From Bog-532 sp963742865 (GTDB lineage: Bacteria; Actinomycetota; Actinomycetes; Streptosporangiales; Streptosporangiaceae), in contig CAVUNW010000026.1 of the NCBI GenBank assembly GCA_963742865.1, forward strand, positions 1 through 64,000: a stretch of 64,000 nt of DNA, given 5' to 3'. A model generated the notes under the pieces. That model saw only the letters and a list, made by a program, of their open reading frames with translations, did not search any database and had not been told where the DNA came from. Of the stretch, positions 1-10,484 are shown one piece after another. Numbering within the stretch: the first letter of the stretch is position 1; every line of letters starts with the position of its first letter. A program made the position numbers and the translations under genes.

Positions 1-26
1 GGCGTGTACCGGGTAGCGTCGTGCCC

Positions 27-344
27 ATGGCCGCTTCATCGATCCACGTACGGGACAACCCCGAAAGCCGGACCTACGAAGCCTGGGACGGGGACAGCGT
101 CGTCGGCAGCCTCGTCTACGAGCTGGAGGGGCCGCGGACCGTGCTCACCCACACCTGGGTTGAGCCTTCCCACCGGGAGGCGGGCGTCGGCACCGCGCTG
201 ACCCGCGGCGCTCTGGACGACCTGCGGGCCAAAGGACGGCGCATCACCGTCTACTGCACGTTCGTCGCGGACTTCATCACTGAGCACAGCGAGTACGCGG
301 ACCTCGTCGACCCGGAGCACCCCGGTACCCCGCGCCACGTCTGA
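27..344 (+). CDS. GNAT-family N-acetyltransferase (YjdJ-like, small)
   Basis: This is a compact acetyltransferase of about 106 residues. Small GNAT proteins of this kind lack the usual long N-terminal part and keep the acetyl-CoA-binding core. The segment 'THTWVEPSHREAGVGTALT' matches motif A, with the pyrophosphate-binding loop R-x-x-G-x-G near residues 50-60. A later Y-C-x-F strand follows as in YjdJ relatives. I chose ATG at 27; GTG at 21 is in frame and possible. The acetyl acceptor cannot be inferred. The gene lies at the window edge and converges on the next gene. Confidence 0.75.
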   Translation: MAASSIHVRDNPESRTYEAWDGDSVVGSLVYELEGPRTVLTHTWVEPSHREAGVGTALTRGALDDLRAKGRRITVYCTFVADFITEHSEYADLVDPEHPGTPRHV

Positions 345-350
345 GGCGTG

Positions 351-950
351 TCAGCCGGCCCGGACGGCGATCCCCGGGTAGTCGAGCACCAGGCCGCTCT
401 CGTCGTAGGCCAGCTGGCACTCGAAGGCGAACTCCGGCGCCGCGTAGTCGTACCGCTGGCGCCCGTCCTCGTCGTCGATCCGCGCGTACTGCTGCCCGAG
501 CCGTCCCACCGCCAGTTCCAGCACCCGGACGTAGGCGGCCGGAGCGTCGGCCCGTGCCCCGGGCGGCAGGCCGAGGCGGTGCACCGGCAGCGCGTTGGTC
601 ATTGCCGAGGCCTCCAGGTCCACGTCCAGGCATCCCTCGAGGTGCGGCGCACGTTGCCCGTCGACGAGCCAGCGCCCCTGGCCGTCCGCGCTGAGCCGCG
701 TCTCGCCGGACCCCGCGGCCGTACGCGCGGCGATGTGCGCGTCCCGGGTGACCCACGCGCGGTCCACCTGGATGCCGTAGGTCACGACCCACGGCTGGCC
801 GTCTTCGGTGGCGGCGGTGGTCCCGTCGAGCCGCCAGCCGCCGTCCCGGTCCTCGATGTAGGTCACCTCGAAGCCCGAACGGGCGCCGCGATGCTCCCAG
901 CACGCCAAGGCCGGCGGCGAGCGGAACAGCGCGGGCGTACGGGCGGGCAC
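351..950 (-). CDS. Putative glycolipid-binding domain protein
   Basis: The protein has about 199 residues and matches the pattern of the 'putative glycolipid-binding' family (PF06475-type). The early W-E-H-R-G motif (residues 18-21), the strand-rich core with W-R-L-D-G, and the W-L-V-D-G-Q segment support this. Members are single-domain beta-rich cytoplasmic proteins whose biochemical role is poorly known. Its stop lies 7 bp beyond the stop of the converging GNAT gene. No signal peptide or membrane helix is visible. The family call rests on recalled family features only. Confidence 0.65.
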   Translation of the reverse strand: MPARTPALFRSPPALACWEHRGARSGFEVTYIEDRDGGWRLDGTTAATEDGQPWVVTYGIQVDRAWVTRDAHIAARTAAGSGETRLSADGQGRWLVDGQRAPHLEGCLDVDLEASAMTNALPVHRLGLPPGARADAPAAYVRVLELAVGRLGQQYARIDDEDGRQRYDYAAPEFAFECQLAYDESGLVLDYPGIAVRAG

Positions 951-963
951 CCGCTCACCCTAG

Positions 964-1032
964 CCGCCAGCGGCAGGCCGGAGCAGCCGCCAGCGGCAGG
1001 CCGGAGCAGCCGCCAGCGGCCGGCCGGAGCAG
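964..1032. repeat. Three tandem copies of a 23-bp repeat
   Basis: A 23-bp unit (CCGCCAGCGGCAGGCCGGAG plus CAG) is repeated at 964-986, 987-1009 and 1010-1032. The third copy has one A-to-C change. The array lies in the short gap upstream of the glycolipid-binding gene start and downstream of the glycosidase stop. Each unit contains short complementary CCGG and GCCGG-rich parts, so it could fold as RNA and act as a terminator for the upstream minus-strand gene. That role is inferred. Confidence 0.85.
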
Positions 1033-1036
1033 CCCT

Positions 1037-3214
1037 TCAGCTGCCCGCCGGGGCGTGCGCCAGCTGGACGGTGACGGCGCGGACGGTGGGGGACAGCGTG
1101 ACGGTCCCGGTCTTCTGGTCAACGGTCCCCGCGCTGGCACCCGCGATGTTCCCCACGAACGCGGGCAGCTGGAAGAGCACCGGACCGGACGGCTGCTGGC
1201 CGGTGAGCGTCAGCGTGACCGAACGGCCGCTGGTGCGGACGGTCAGCCCCAGGTGGCGCCCCCCGGTGGTGGGGAAGTTCGCCAGGCTGATGACCTGCCC
1301 GCTTGCCACCCACGATGAGGGGACGCCGCGCCCGACGACCAGGCTGCCGTCGGATCGCTGGGCGGCCAGCGAGTCCAGCAGCACCAGGTTGGCGTTGGCG
1401 ATGCCCCACGCGTGCGGGGACGATCCGTTGCCGGCCTCCGGGTGGGTCCCGGTCCACGGCGAGCCGGGGTTGGGGAACTGCTGGCTCTCCCACCACGCCT
1501 GCGGCCCGCTCTGCCCGTTACTGATCATGAACTGGTACGAGCGGATCCCCTGGGACCGGTAGTCCTGGCTGGCCAGGCCCCATTCGCCGTAGCCCGCGTT
1601 GTAGGCCGTGCTGTAGTACTGCGTCGGATAGCCGCCGAACGTATCCGGCGGCAGCTTGCCCGCCAGCCGGGCGAACCCGTACCTGTACGTGGCGTCGATC
1701 AGGCTGACGCCCGGTCCGCTCAGCGGGGCGCCGAACAGCTGCCCGTCCCAGGCCCAGCGGCCGAAAAGGAACGGGGCCGCCCAGTTGGCGTCCTCGGCGT
1801 TGGCGCAGCGGTTGCTGGTGTTCGGCTCGATCATCGAGCAGGGCAGGTAGTTCAGGTGGCTGGCGGAGATCGTCGCGTTCAGTGTCTTATTGACCGCCGC
1901 CAGCAGGCTGGAGTACTGCGTCGCGGCCCAGCTCGCCTCGCTGGTGCTGCCGACCTGCTGGGCCAGCCAGTGGTAGGCCCACAGGCCCATCAGGGCCTCG
2001 TAGTTGTCGATCGTCCAGTACCCGTTGGCGTCGATGTCGTTGGTCTGTTCCATGATCCCGCCGGGCCCGGTCCGGTCGGCGGCGATCATGTGCGCGGTGT
2101 CCTGGATGCTCGGCTCGGTCTTGCCGCCCGGTCCCTCGGTGGCGAAATTGGCCTTGACGAAGCTCATGTCACCGGTCTTGAGCAGGTAAACGGCCCACAC
2201 CCAGGGGTAGGTCCACACCCCGTCGACGTACTGCGGCTGGTTGCCGCTGACGTGCCGGGCCCGGTCCAGCAGCGCGTGCGCGTTCTCGGTGTACCCCTGG
2301 TTGAACAAGTTGGCCAGGATGCCGATGATGTCGTGGCTGAATTCCTGGTCGTAGCCGTTGACGCCGGTCTTCAGCTCGGCGCCGGACCGGATGATCTGGG
2401 TGTAGATGAAGCCGGTCTTGTAGGCGTTGATCAGGCTGGCGTCGGGCAGCTGCGTGATCTGGGCGATCGCGGCCAGCTGGCTGTTCCAGTACGAGCGCAT
2501 GTGCGCGTAGTGCTGGCTGAAGCCACCCGCGGCGGCCAGCGCGGACGCCGACGGGAAGGCGTAGCTGCCGCCGAAGCGGTCCGACGCCACCGCGTAGTCG
2601 TGGTTCACGGTCGTGTGCGGCGGCACCGCCACCGGGGCCGAGTCCAGCGGGACCAGCCCGGCCGAGGGCTGCGGGTCGATGGTGATCGTCTGCCCGGTGG
2701 GGTTGGTCACCTGGACCCGGCTGTAGATGACCACGTAGGCGTGCCCGCCGATGGTCACGTCGTCGCCGAAGTTCGTGATCGAGATCGCAGCGCCGTCCCG
2801 GTGGAAACCCGTCACCAGGGCGGGCAGATAACCCTCGGCGTTCGCCCACGTCGTGGTGCTGTTGTCGTAGATCCCATAGCCGTACGTCGTGCCCGTCACC
2901 GCCGCGGTCGTCCCGCTGCCCGGCCCGCCGTTGGGGCCGCTGGTGTCGACCCAGAAACTCCCGCCCAGGCACGCCACCACTCCCTGGCTGTTACCCGCCC
3001 AGCCGATCGCGCTCGCGTCACCGAACGTTCCGTACACGGTCTGGTTCCCCGCCGGGCCATTCGGTGCGCAACTGTACGGCGGAGCCGGGGCCGATGCGGC
3101 GGCCATTGCGCTCGCGGGCGCGGCGCAGAAGGCCATCCCGCCGAGCGCGACCGCGCTGGCCAGCATGAAGACGGCGCGGGGCCGTGGGGGAAGGAAAGGA
3201 AACGCGCGCCTCAT
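1037..3214 (-). CDS. Secreted six-hairpin glycosidase-like protein
   Basis: This is an exported protein of about 725 residues. The N-terminus has a basic stretch, a hydrophobic core and an A-S-A-M signal-cleavage region near residues 30-37. The middle part (about residues 230-560) is rich in aromatic helices typical of an (alpha/alpha)6 glycosidase barrel, including N-G-Y-D-Q-E-F-S-H-D and E-Q-T-N-D-I-D-A-N-G-Y-W motifs with candidate acidic catalytic residues. The C-terminal 100 residues form a beta-rich domain. The start at 3214 has GGGAGG seven bases upstream. A polysaccharide or oligosaccharide substrate outside the cell is likely, but I cannot assign a GH family. Confidence 0.6.
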   Translation of the reverse strand: MRRAFPFLPPRPRAVFMLASAVALGGMAFCAAPASAMAAASAPAPPYSCAPNGPAGNQTVYGTFGDASAIGWAGNSQGVVACLGGSFWVDTSGPNGGPGSGTTAAVTGTTYGYGIYDNSTTTWANAEGYLPALVTGFHRDGAAISITNFGDDVTIGGHAYVVIYSRVQVTNPTGQTITIDPQPSAGLVPLDSAPVAVPPHTTVNHDYAVASDRFGGSYAFPSASALAAAGGFSQHYAHMRSYWNSQLAAIAQITQLPDASLINAYKTGFIYTQIIRSGAELKTGVNGYDQEFSHDIIGILANLFNQGYTENAHALLDRARHVSGNQPQYVDGVWTYPWVWAVYLLKTGDMSFVKANFATEGPGGKTEPSIQDTAHMIAADRTGPGGIMEQTNDIDANGYWTIDNYEALMGLWAYHWLAQQVGSTSEASWAATQYSSLLAAVNKTLNATISASHLNYLPCSMIEPNTSNRCANAEDANWAAPFLFGRWAWDGQLFGAPLSGPGVSLIDATYRYGFARLAGKLPPDTFGGYPTQYYSTAYNAGYGEWGLASQDYRSQGIRSYQFMISNGQSGPQAWWESQQFPNPGSPWTGTHPEAGNGSSPHAWGIANANLVLLDSLAAQRSDGSLVVGRGVPSSWVASGQVISLANFPTTGGRHLGLTVRTSGRSVTLTLTGQQPSGPVLFQLPAFVGNIAGASAGTVDQKTGTVTLSPTVRAVTVQLAHAPAGS

Positions 3215-3286
3215 CGGGGGGCCTCCCGTCACCGTTGACTTGAGCGGTCACGGTTTACCCCGTGGGAGAGTGTTTAAGCCAGTGAG

Positions 3287-6001
3287 TCAGGTCTTCTCCA
3301 GGGCCTTGTCGATGTACACGCGGTAGCCGAGGTCGGGGCGGAAGCCGTGCACCTCGGGCGTGTCCAGGCTGGCCATGAAGGACAGGATCTGCGGGCTGAA
3401 CACCTGGCCCGGGACGAGCACCGGGAAACCGGGCGGGTAGGGCGTGACGAAGGTCGCGGACACCACCTGCTCGCCGTTGTCGACGCGCCGCTGCACCTCA
3501 TCGGGCATCAGGTACTCGCAGTTGCTGTCGTCGTAGGCCAGGTAGAAAGCACGCCGCACGTCGCCTTCCGGGGTGAGCGGCTCGTGGCCGTCGGTGAAGG
3601 AGGGGTGGAAGCCACTGAAGTCGGGCAGCGGCGCGGAGGGAGCGGTAGCCGGCGGACGGCGTCCCCGTGGGCGGCGCGTTCGGCCGGGCTCATGTCGCCG
3701 TGCTGGGCGTCCAGTTCGCGGGCGATGGTCACCAGCACCTCGATCAGGTAGGCGACCGAGCTGCGGGTCGTGCCGATGGTCGTCATGAACAGCAGGGTGT
3801 TGCGCGACGTCTTGTTGATCTGCACGCCGTAGCGATCCATCAGCTGGCTGCGCTTGAACGTGTCGCCCTCGATGCCGGTGGCGCCGATGAAGATGGTGAC
3901 CCGCGACGGGTCCAGCACGAATTCGTCGGTGGTCCAGGCCTTCATCATGGCGGGCAGTCCCGAGCGCAGCGGCTGATCGATGCCGGCCGGCCGGTACTCG
4001 GCCGGGATCAGGTCGGCGGTCGTGAGGCAGTGCATGTACTTGCTGAGCAGCGGGTGGTTGTCCACCGCGTCGCGGAGCCGCATCGCGTTCTCGATCTGCT
4101 TCTGCACCAGCTCGAAGCCCTCCAGGGCCGCCTGGCGGCGCCCCAGGTCCAGCGAGGCGAGGATCTGGTAGTTCGGCGACGTGGAGGTGTGCGTCATGTA
4201 CGCCTCGTGGAACGTCTCCTCGACCCGCTGGCTGAAGTCCTGGTCGAACACGTGGATCATCGACCCCTGCCGCAGCGAGGTCAGCGTCTTGTGGGTGGAC
4301 TGGGTCGCGTACACGCGGACCCGGGCGGTGTCGGGATCGGGGAGCAGCTGGCGGTCCAGCAGCGCCTCGTTGTCGCCGGGCGCGATCGCGCTGAGTTCCC
4401 CGGCGAACTTCTCGTACTGCGCCCGGTACTCGGGCTGGCGCAGCCGTTCCCGCAGCGTGCGGGCGGCCCGCATGGCCGTCCGCGGGCGGTACACCGGGTG
4501 CAGCCGGGCGAAGGCGAACCAGGCTTCGTCCCACAGGAACACCAGATCAGGCTTGATAGCCAGGCACTCCTGCATCACCCGTTCGACGTCGTAGACGATC
4601 CCGTCGAAGGTGCAGTTGGTCAGCAGCAGCATCTTGACCCGGTCCAGCTTGCCCGCCCGCCGCAGCGCCAGCAGCTTGCCCTTGATCTCCCGCAGCGGCA
4701 CACCGCCGTACATCGAGTACGGGTTGAGCCGGTATGCGTCCAGGTAGGTCACCTTGGCGCCGGCCAGCATGAGCCCGTAGTGATGCGATTGGTGGCAGTT
4801 GCGGTCTACCAGGACGATGTCCCCCGGCTGGACCAGCGCCTGCACCACGATCTTGTTGGCCGTCGAGGTGCCGTTGGTCACGAAGAAGGTCTGCCGCGAG
4901 CCGAAGGTCTTGGCCGCCAGCTGCTGGGCCTCACGCAGCGGTCCGGTGGGTTCGAGCAGCGAGTCCAGGCCGCCGCAGGTTGCCGACGTTTCGGCCAGGA
5001 AGATCTCCAGGCCGTAAAAGTCGATCATGTCCCGGATCCAGTGCGAGTTGAGGATCGACTTGCCGTGCGAGATGGGCAGCGCGTGGAACACCCCGGTCGG
5101 CCGGTGGCTGTAATTGCGCAGCGCGCTGAAGAACGGCGCACGGTACCGTTCGGCCACCCCGCCCAGGAGGCTGAGGTGCAGATCCAGTGACCCTTCCCGG
5201 GCGTGGAAGACGCGCCGGAAATGGTGGCTCAGCCGCGGCCAGGTCCTCGACGGAGATTTCGGTCATCAGGTACAGGTCGAGCTCCGGCCTCATTCTGGCC
5301 AGCGACCGGGCCAGGATCTGGGCACGCTCGTCCGGGGAGCGTTGCATCAGGTCATCGGCCCCGGCGTCGCCCAGGAATGGCGCCAGCGCCGCCGCGTCGT
5401 AGCGGGACCGGTGCGCGAACCGCCGGCGCACCACGCACGCCTGCAGCCGGAAGTTGAGCCGCGCGCTCATGATCGCGTCCTCGAAGCTGGGCACCACGAC
5501 GATCTCGTAGACGAACGGGTCGTCCGGGCGGCGCCAGCGCCGGAGCTCCTGCCGCAACGAGCGCTCCTGCGCTTCGCTCAGGTCCTCCACGACCAGAACC
5601 TCGAAGTACGGCCGGGCGGCCGGGGCCCGCTCGGTGTCCGGGGCTGCCTGCTGGTACGTGCCGTCCTCGCCGGACGGGTCCTGGAACCGGCCGTCGCGGT
5701 AGGTTTCGGTGACCAGGGCCCGGTTGAACCCGCTGACCATCGCCGCGAACCGGTCGTACTTCCCGGCCGCGAACAGGCGCCGCATCTCCTGGAAGTTCTG
5801 CCCCCCGGGAAACGCCCAGAACCGCTCGATCGGCGCGAGGGCATCCAGCAGGCCGCTGATGGTCCCGGCCGGCGGGTCGGTCGGGCGGCACTGGGACCCG
5901 GCCAGGACCAGCTGGGTGCTCGCCTCCTCCAGGCTGGACCAGCTGTCGTTCCTGAACTGCCACAGGCTGTTGTAGGCCAGTGGCTTCCCGCTGACGGGCA
6001 C
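3287..6001 (-). CDS. Orn/Lys/Arg-type PLP-dependent decarboxylase (two frameshifts)
   Basis: When three frames are joined, the product is about 900 residues. It belongs to the aminotransferase-fold Orn/Lys/Arg decarboxylase family, which converts basic amino acids to polyamines such as putrescine, cadaverine or agmatine. The PLP lysine lies in S-T-H-K-T-L-T-S-L-R-Q-G. The D-E-A-W-F-A motif (PLP aspartate), the catalytic core around 3700-5150 and the C-terminal domain are all present. The N-terminal 250 residues lie in a second frame. The frame breaks are near 5230 and 3650, and each is repaired by removing or adding one base. The GTG start at 6001 has GGAGG eight bases upstream. The substrate amino acid is not determined. 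Confidence 0.8.
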
Positions 6002-6138
6002 GGTGACCACCTCCGTGATCTTGGCTCCGGCTGCTCCAGCATCGGGCCGGCTGCCCTTCCCCCACCATCCTCCCCGGAGATTCCGGCGACAAGATCATGG
6101 CCGACGCGCCCTGCCCTCCCTTGTGCCTGCTCAAACGG

Positions 6139-6157
6139 CGTGTTACCAACGTGTTAC
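6139..6157. promoter_or_regulatory. Direct repeat in divergent promoter region
   Basis: Two copies of CGTGTTAC occur at 6139-6146 and 6150-6157, spaced 11 bp start to start (one helical turn). They sit between the decarboxylase start (minus strand) and the glycosyltransferase start (plus strand). This is a good position for a tandem operator or activator site controlling one or both genes. No regulator is identified. Confidence 0.4.
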
Positions 6158-6192
6158 GGGCTCGCTCAATGCTGAGGACTAATGATGACAAC

Positions 6193-7638
6193 GTGACCTT
6201 GCTACAAAAAGTATCCGTTCCGTCGCGCTCGGCCGACGCGCTCCAGCCGGTCATCGGTGCGGCCCGGTATACCGACCTCGTGGACGGTGCGGCCCGGTTC
6301 CGTGATCAGCTGGACGGTCGGACGATCTGGAACGTCAATTCGACCGCGGTCGGGGGCGGGGTGGCCGAGATGCTGGCCGCCCTGCTCGTCTACCTCAAAG
6401 ACCTCGGTATCGCGGCCCAGTGGCTGGTGCTCGGCGGTGACCCGGACTTCTTCGCCATCACCAAGCGGCTGCATAACGAGCTGCACGGGGTGCGCGGCCC
6501 GGGAGCAACTGGGCGAGGCCGAAGCCCGCCACTACGCGGAGGTCCAGGCCGCGAACGCGGCGGAGCTGCTGGACCTGGCGCACCCGGGCGACATCGCGCT
6601 GCTGCACGACCCGCAGACCGCGGGCCTGGCAGGGCCGCTGGCCCGGGCCGGCCTGACACGTGGTATGGCGCTGCCACGTGGGAGTCGACTGGGAGAACGA
6701 CGCCACCCGGGCGGGGTGGGCCTTCCTGCGGCCCCACCTCGGCGCGGCGTACGGGCTGGTGTTCAGCCGCCGTGCCTACGTCCCGTCGTGGGTGCCCGCG
6801 GACCGGGCCACGATCATCCCGCCCTCGATCGACCCGTTCTCGGCCAAGAACCAGGAGCTCAAGCCCGATGCCGTCCGCAGCATCCTGGCCACCATCGGCG
6901 TGCTCGACTCCACCGCCGCCCCGATGGGCTTCGCCGTCCCCGGCCCACTTCGTCCGCGCCGACGGGACCACCGGCGAGGTCACCTCCTCCGCCCAGGTGA
7001 TCGGCGACGCCCGGCCCGGCCCGGACGATGCGCTGGTCGTCCAGGTGTCCCGGTGGGATCACCTCAAGGACATGGCCGGCGTGATGCGCGGGTTCGCCGA
7101 GCACGTGGCCCCGGGCGGCCCCGGCTTCCTCGCCCTGGTCGGCCCCTCGGTCGTCAACGTCGCCGACGACCCCGAAGGCGCCGTCGTCTACGCGGAGTGC
7201 GTGCAGCAATGGCGGGCCCTCCCCGCCGCCACCCGGGCCCGGGTGCTGCTGGTCACCCTGCCATGCGACGACGTCGACGAGAACGCGGCCATGGTCAACG
7301 CCATCCAGCGGCACGCCACCGTCATCGTGCAGAAGAGCCTGGCCGAGGGGTTCGGCCTGACCGTCGCCGAGGGCATGTGGAAAGGCCGCCCCGTGGTCGG
7401 CTCGGCCGTCGGCGGAATCCAGGACCAGATCGCCCCGGGCACGGGCGTCCTGCTGCCGGATGCCCGCGACCTGGCCTCGTTCGGCATGGAAATCCGCGCG
7501 CTGCTCGACCAGCCGGACGTTGCGGACCGGATGGGCGCGGCCGCGCACGCCTACATCCGCGAGAACTACCTCGGGGATATCCACCTGCTCCGCTACGCCC
7601 AGCTGTTCAGCTCGCTGCTCGCCGCGCCGCGGGCATGA
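6193..7638 (+). CDS. TreT-like trehalose synthase / GT4 glycosyltransferase (frameshifted)
   Basis: Joined over three apparent single-base insertions (near 6502, 6657 and 6948), this encodes about 480 residues. The N-terminal pattern W-N-V-N-S-T-A-V-G-G-G-V-A-E-M-L and later I-T-K-R-L-H-N match trehalose glycosyltransferring synthase (TreT) and its relatives, which join NDP-glucose to glucose. The GT4 signature E-G-F-G-L-T-V-A-E with V-V-G-S-A-V-G-G-I lies near the C-terminus. I chose GTG at 6193; an ATG about 24 bases upstream is possible. Trehalose would be a compatible solute or storage sugar here. The exact sugar donor is not shown by sequence. Confidence 0.75.
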   Translation: MTLLQKVSVPSRSADALQPVIGAARYTDLVDGAARFRDQLDGRTIWNVNSTAVGGGVAEMLAALLVYLKDLGIAAQWLVLGGDPDFFAITKRLHNELHGVRGPGATGRGRSPPLRGGPGRERGGAAGPGAPGRHRAAARPADRGPGRAAGPGRPDTWYGAATWESTGRTTPPGRGGPSCGPTSARRTGWCSAAVPTSRRGCPRTGPRSSRPRSTRSRPRTRSSSPMPSAASWPPSACSTPPPPRWASPSPAHFVRADGTTGEVTSSAQVIGDARPGPDDALVVQVSRWDHLKDMAGVMRGFAEHVAPGGPGFLALVGPSVVNVADDPEGAVVYAECVQQWRALPAATRARVLLVTLPCDDVDENAAMVNAIQRHATVIVQKSLAEGFGLTVAEGMWKGRPVVGSAVGGIQDQIAPGTGVLLPDARDLASFGMEIRALLDQPDVADRMGAAAHAYIRENYLGDIHLLRYAQLFSSLLAAPRA

Positions 7639-7770
7639 CCGGCCTGGCGGCCTCGGCGGCCGGGCCAGGACCTAGGCAGATGTGGAACGGGACCTTTGCC
7701 GCTGTGCGGCCTGAGCAGCCGATTCAGGCTGACCGCCAATTACCCGATTCCTTTCGTAAGGGGGGGTCAC

Positions 7771-8406
7771 ATGGCCTCCATCGACCTGCACCCGTCCAAT
7801 GCCGTACCCGCACCTGTCGTCGCGCCCGCTACGGCGGCGACGTGGGGTAACTCCGCGCCGCTAGCCCTGGCCGCGTTCGCGGTCACCACGTTCATGCTCA
7901 GCATGGTCAACAGCGGAATCGTCAATATCGCCGTCCTGCCCGTCGTCTTCGGGGTCGCCCTGATGTTCGGCGGGCTGACCCAGCTGATCGCCGCGTTCTT
8001 CCAGTTCCGCATCGGGAACACGTTCGGCGGCGTGCTGTTCGGCGCGTTCGGCGCGTTCTGGCTGTCCCTGTTCGCCATCGCCGAGTTCTTCCTGAAGGAC
8101 ATCCCAGCCGCTCAGGCCGGCCACGCGCTCGGGCTGTTCCTGTACGCGTTCGGCATCTTCACCGTGTTGATCTTCGCTGCGTCGTTCCGGACCAACATTG
8201 TGGTCGTCGCCGCGCTGGCCGACCTGGTCGCCACGTTCTTCGTGCTGGGTGCGGGCAACTGGGGCGGCAATCTGACGGTCGTGCACGCCGGCGGGTACCT
8301 GGGCCTGGTCGCGGCCGCGCTGGCCGCCTACCTGTCCTGCGCCGAGGTGTGCGAAGCGACCTATAAGCGCTCCGTGCTGCCCGTCTGGCCCCTGGCCGCG
8401 CACTGA
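7771..8406 (+). CDS. GPR1/FUN34/YaaH family acetate permease (SatP-like)
   Basis: This is a membrane protein of about 211 residues with six predicted helices. The family motif near the first helix (N-S-A-P-L-A-L-A-A-F-A, matching N-P-A-P-L-G-L) and F-G-G-L-T-Q-L mark the acetate/succinate-proton symporter family. It would import acetate across the cytoplasmic membrane. The ATG at 7771 follows a strong AAGGGGGGG ribosome site. The next gene, 44 bp downstream, is a propionate/acetate-type CoA ligase, so uptake and activation of short-chain acids are probably co-transcribed. Codon structure is intact, unlike neighbouring genes. Confidence 0.88.
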   Translation: MASIDLHPSNAVPAPVVAPATAATWGNSAPLALAAFAVTTFMLSMVNSGIVNIAVLPVVFGVALMFGGLTQLIAAFFQFRIGNTFGGVLFGAFGAFWLSLFAIAEFFLKDIPAAQAGHALGLFLYAFGIFTVLIFAASFRTNIVVVAALADLVATFFVLGAGNWGGNLTVVHAGGYLGLVAAALAAYLSCAEVCEATYKRSVLPVWPLAAH

Positions 8407-8450
8407 CCTGCGCCGTACCGTAGCTATTGCGACGATGAGGAGCATCCGAC

Positions 8451-10335
8451 ATGGGCCGTTACGCAGAAGAATTCCACCGCAGCATCGCCGATCCGGAGTC
8501 GTTCTGGGGCGATGCGGCCCGGGCCATCGACTGGTACCGGGAACCGTCGGTGATCCTGGACCGCTCGAACCCGCCGTTCTACCGGTGGTTTACCGACGGG
8601 GAACTGAACACCTGTGACAATGCCCTGGACCGGCACGTGCGCGACGGCCGTGGCGACCAGACGGCGCTGATCTACGACAGCCCGGTGACCGGAACCTCCC
8701 GCCGGTACACCTACCGGGAACTGCTGGACCAGGTGGCCCGGTTCGCGGGCGTGCTGCAGGGGCTCGGGGTCGGTAAGGGCGACCGGGTGGTCGTCTACCT
8801 GCCGATGATCCCCGAGGCGGCCATCGCCATGCTGGCGTGCGCGCGGATCGGCGCGGTCCATTCGGTGGTGTTCGGCGGGTTCGCGGCGCCGGAACTGGCG
8901 GCGCGGATCGACGACGCGACGCCCAGGGTGGTGGTCTCGGCCTCGTGCGGCATCGAGGGCACCCGGGTCGTGGAGTACAAGCCGCTGCTGGACAACGCCA
9001 TCGAGCTGGCCACCAGCAAGCCGGACCGGTGCGTGATCCTGCAGCGCCCGCAGGCCGAGGCGCCGATGGTCGAGGGCCGCGACATCGACTGGGCTCAGGC
9101 CGTCGCAGGGAGCCAAGCCCGCCGATTGCGTGCCGGTCAAGGCCACCGACCCGCTGTACATCCTGTACACGTCGGGCACCACGGCCAGGCCCAAGGGCGT
9201 GGTCCGGGACAACGGCGGCCACGCGGTCGCGCTCCGCTGGACCATGGACAACCTGTACGACATCAAGCCGGGCGAGGTGTTCTGGGCCGCCTCCGACGTC
9301 GGATGGGTGGTCGGGCACTCCTACATCGTCTACGCCCCGCTGCTGGCCGGATGCACGACGGTCCTGTACGAGGGGAAGCCGGTCGGCACCCCGGACGCCG
9401 GCGCCTTCTGGCGGGTGATCTCCGAGTACGGCGTTAAGGCACTGTTCACCGCGCCGACCGCGTTCCGGGTCATCAAGAAAGAGGATCCGGACGGCGAGCT
9501 GGCCCGCAAGTACGACCTGTCCGGCATGAAGTACCTTTTCCTGGCCGGGGAGCGGCTGGACCCGGAGACGTACCGCTGGGCGAAGGACCTGCTCGGCATC
9601 CCCGTTATCGACCACTGGTGGCAGACCGAGACGGGCTGGGCGATCGCGGGTGACCCCATGGGCCTCGAGGCCCTGCCGACCAAGCCCGGATCCCCTACCG
9701 TCCCGATGCCCGGCTACGACGTGCGCATCCTCGACCCCGATGGCCATGAGGTCCCGCCGGGGGATACCGGCGAGATCGTGCTGCGGCTGCCGCTGCCGCC
9801 CGGGTGCCTGCCGTCCCTCTGGCACGACGACGACCGTTTCGTGAGCTCTTACCTGTCCCGTCACGACGGCGCCTACGTCACCGGCGACGGCGGCTACCGC
9901 GACCAGGATGGCTACCTGTACGTGATGGGCCGCACCGATGACGTCATCAACGTCGCCGGTCACCGGCTGTCGACCGGGGAGATGGAGGAGGTGCTGGCGA
10001 GCCATCCCGCCGTCGCCGAATGCGCCGTGATCGGGGTCCATGATCCGGTCAAGGGCGAGGTCCCGCGCGGCTTCGTCATCCTCAAGGCGGGCGCGGGCCA
10101 GGACCCTGCGGTCTTGTCGGCCGAACTGGTCGCGCTCGTCCGCGACCGGATTGGCCCGGTGGCTGCGCTCCGCCGCGTCGATATCGTCGAGGCCCTGCCG
10201 AAGACTCGCTCCGGGAAGATCCTGCGCAAGACGATGCGCGGCATCGCCAACGGCCAGGACGAGCCCGTCCCGTCCACCATCGACAACCCGGACGCCCTCA
10301 ACGCGCTCCGGCCCATGCTGATCCGCGGCGGATAG
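8451..10335 (+). CDS. prpE: Propionate-CoA ligase (PrpE-like), one frameshift
   Basis: This is an AMP-forming acyl-CoA synthetase of about 627 residues when joined across one extra base near 9107. Motifs in order are the N-terminal A-x-x-F-W domain, the P-loop Y-T-S-G-T-T-A-R-P-K-G, the W-W-Q-T-E-T-G adenylate motif, the R-T-D-D-V-I-N-V-A-G-H-R hinge, and the catalytic lysine in K-T-R-S-G-K-I-L-R. The R-L-P-L-P-P-G motif is typical of PrpE rather than AcsA. It would convert propionate (and possibly acetate) to the acyl-CoA. It follows the acetate permease. A separate AcsA lies at 20 kb. Confidence 0.85.
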
Positions 10336-10352
10336 CAGCCACGGGAACGGCA

Positions 10353-10420
10353 CCCGCCCGGGCGGGCACCAGCGGACGGCCCGCCCGGGACGGCAGGCGC
10401 TGCCGTTAAGGCAAGACGGC
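10353..10420 (+). terminator. Possible terminator hairpins after prpE
   Basis: A perfect 14-bp palindrome, CCCGCCCGGGCGGG, lies at 10353-10366. A second stem, GCCGT/ACGGC, lies at 10402-10406 and 10416-10420. Both follow the prpE stop at 10335 and precede the methyltransferase gene. No run of T follows, as is common in high-GC actinomycete terminators. The role is inferred. Confidence 0.45.
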
Positions 10421-10484
10421 AAGGTAAGAAAGAGCTAGCCCCCATGGCCGGGATCGGGCGTGGGCGCCCGGGTACGCCAGGCGC

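Noticed and set aside
964..1032. Possible CRISPR array from 23-bp repeats
   Set aside because: The copies are directly adjacent with no spacers, and there are only three.
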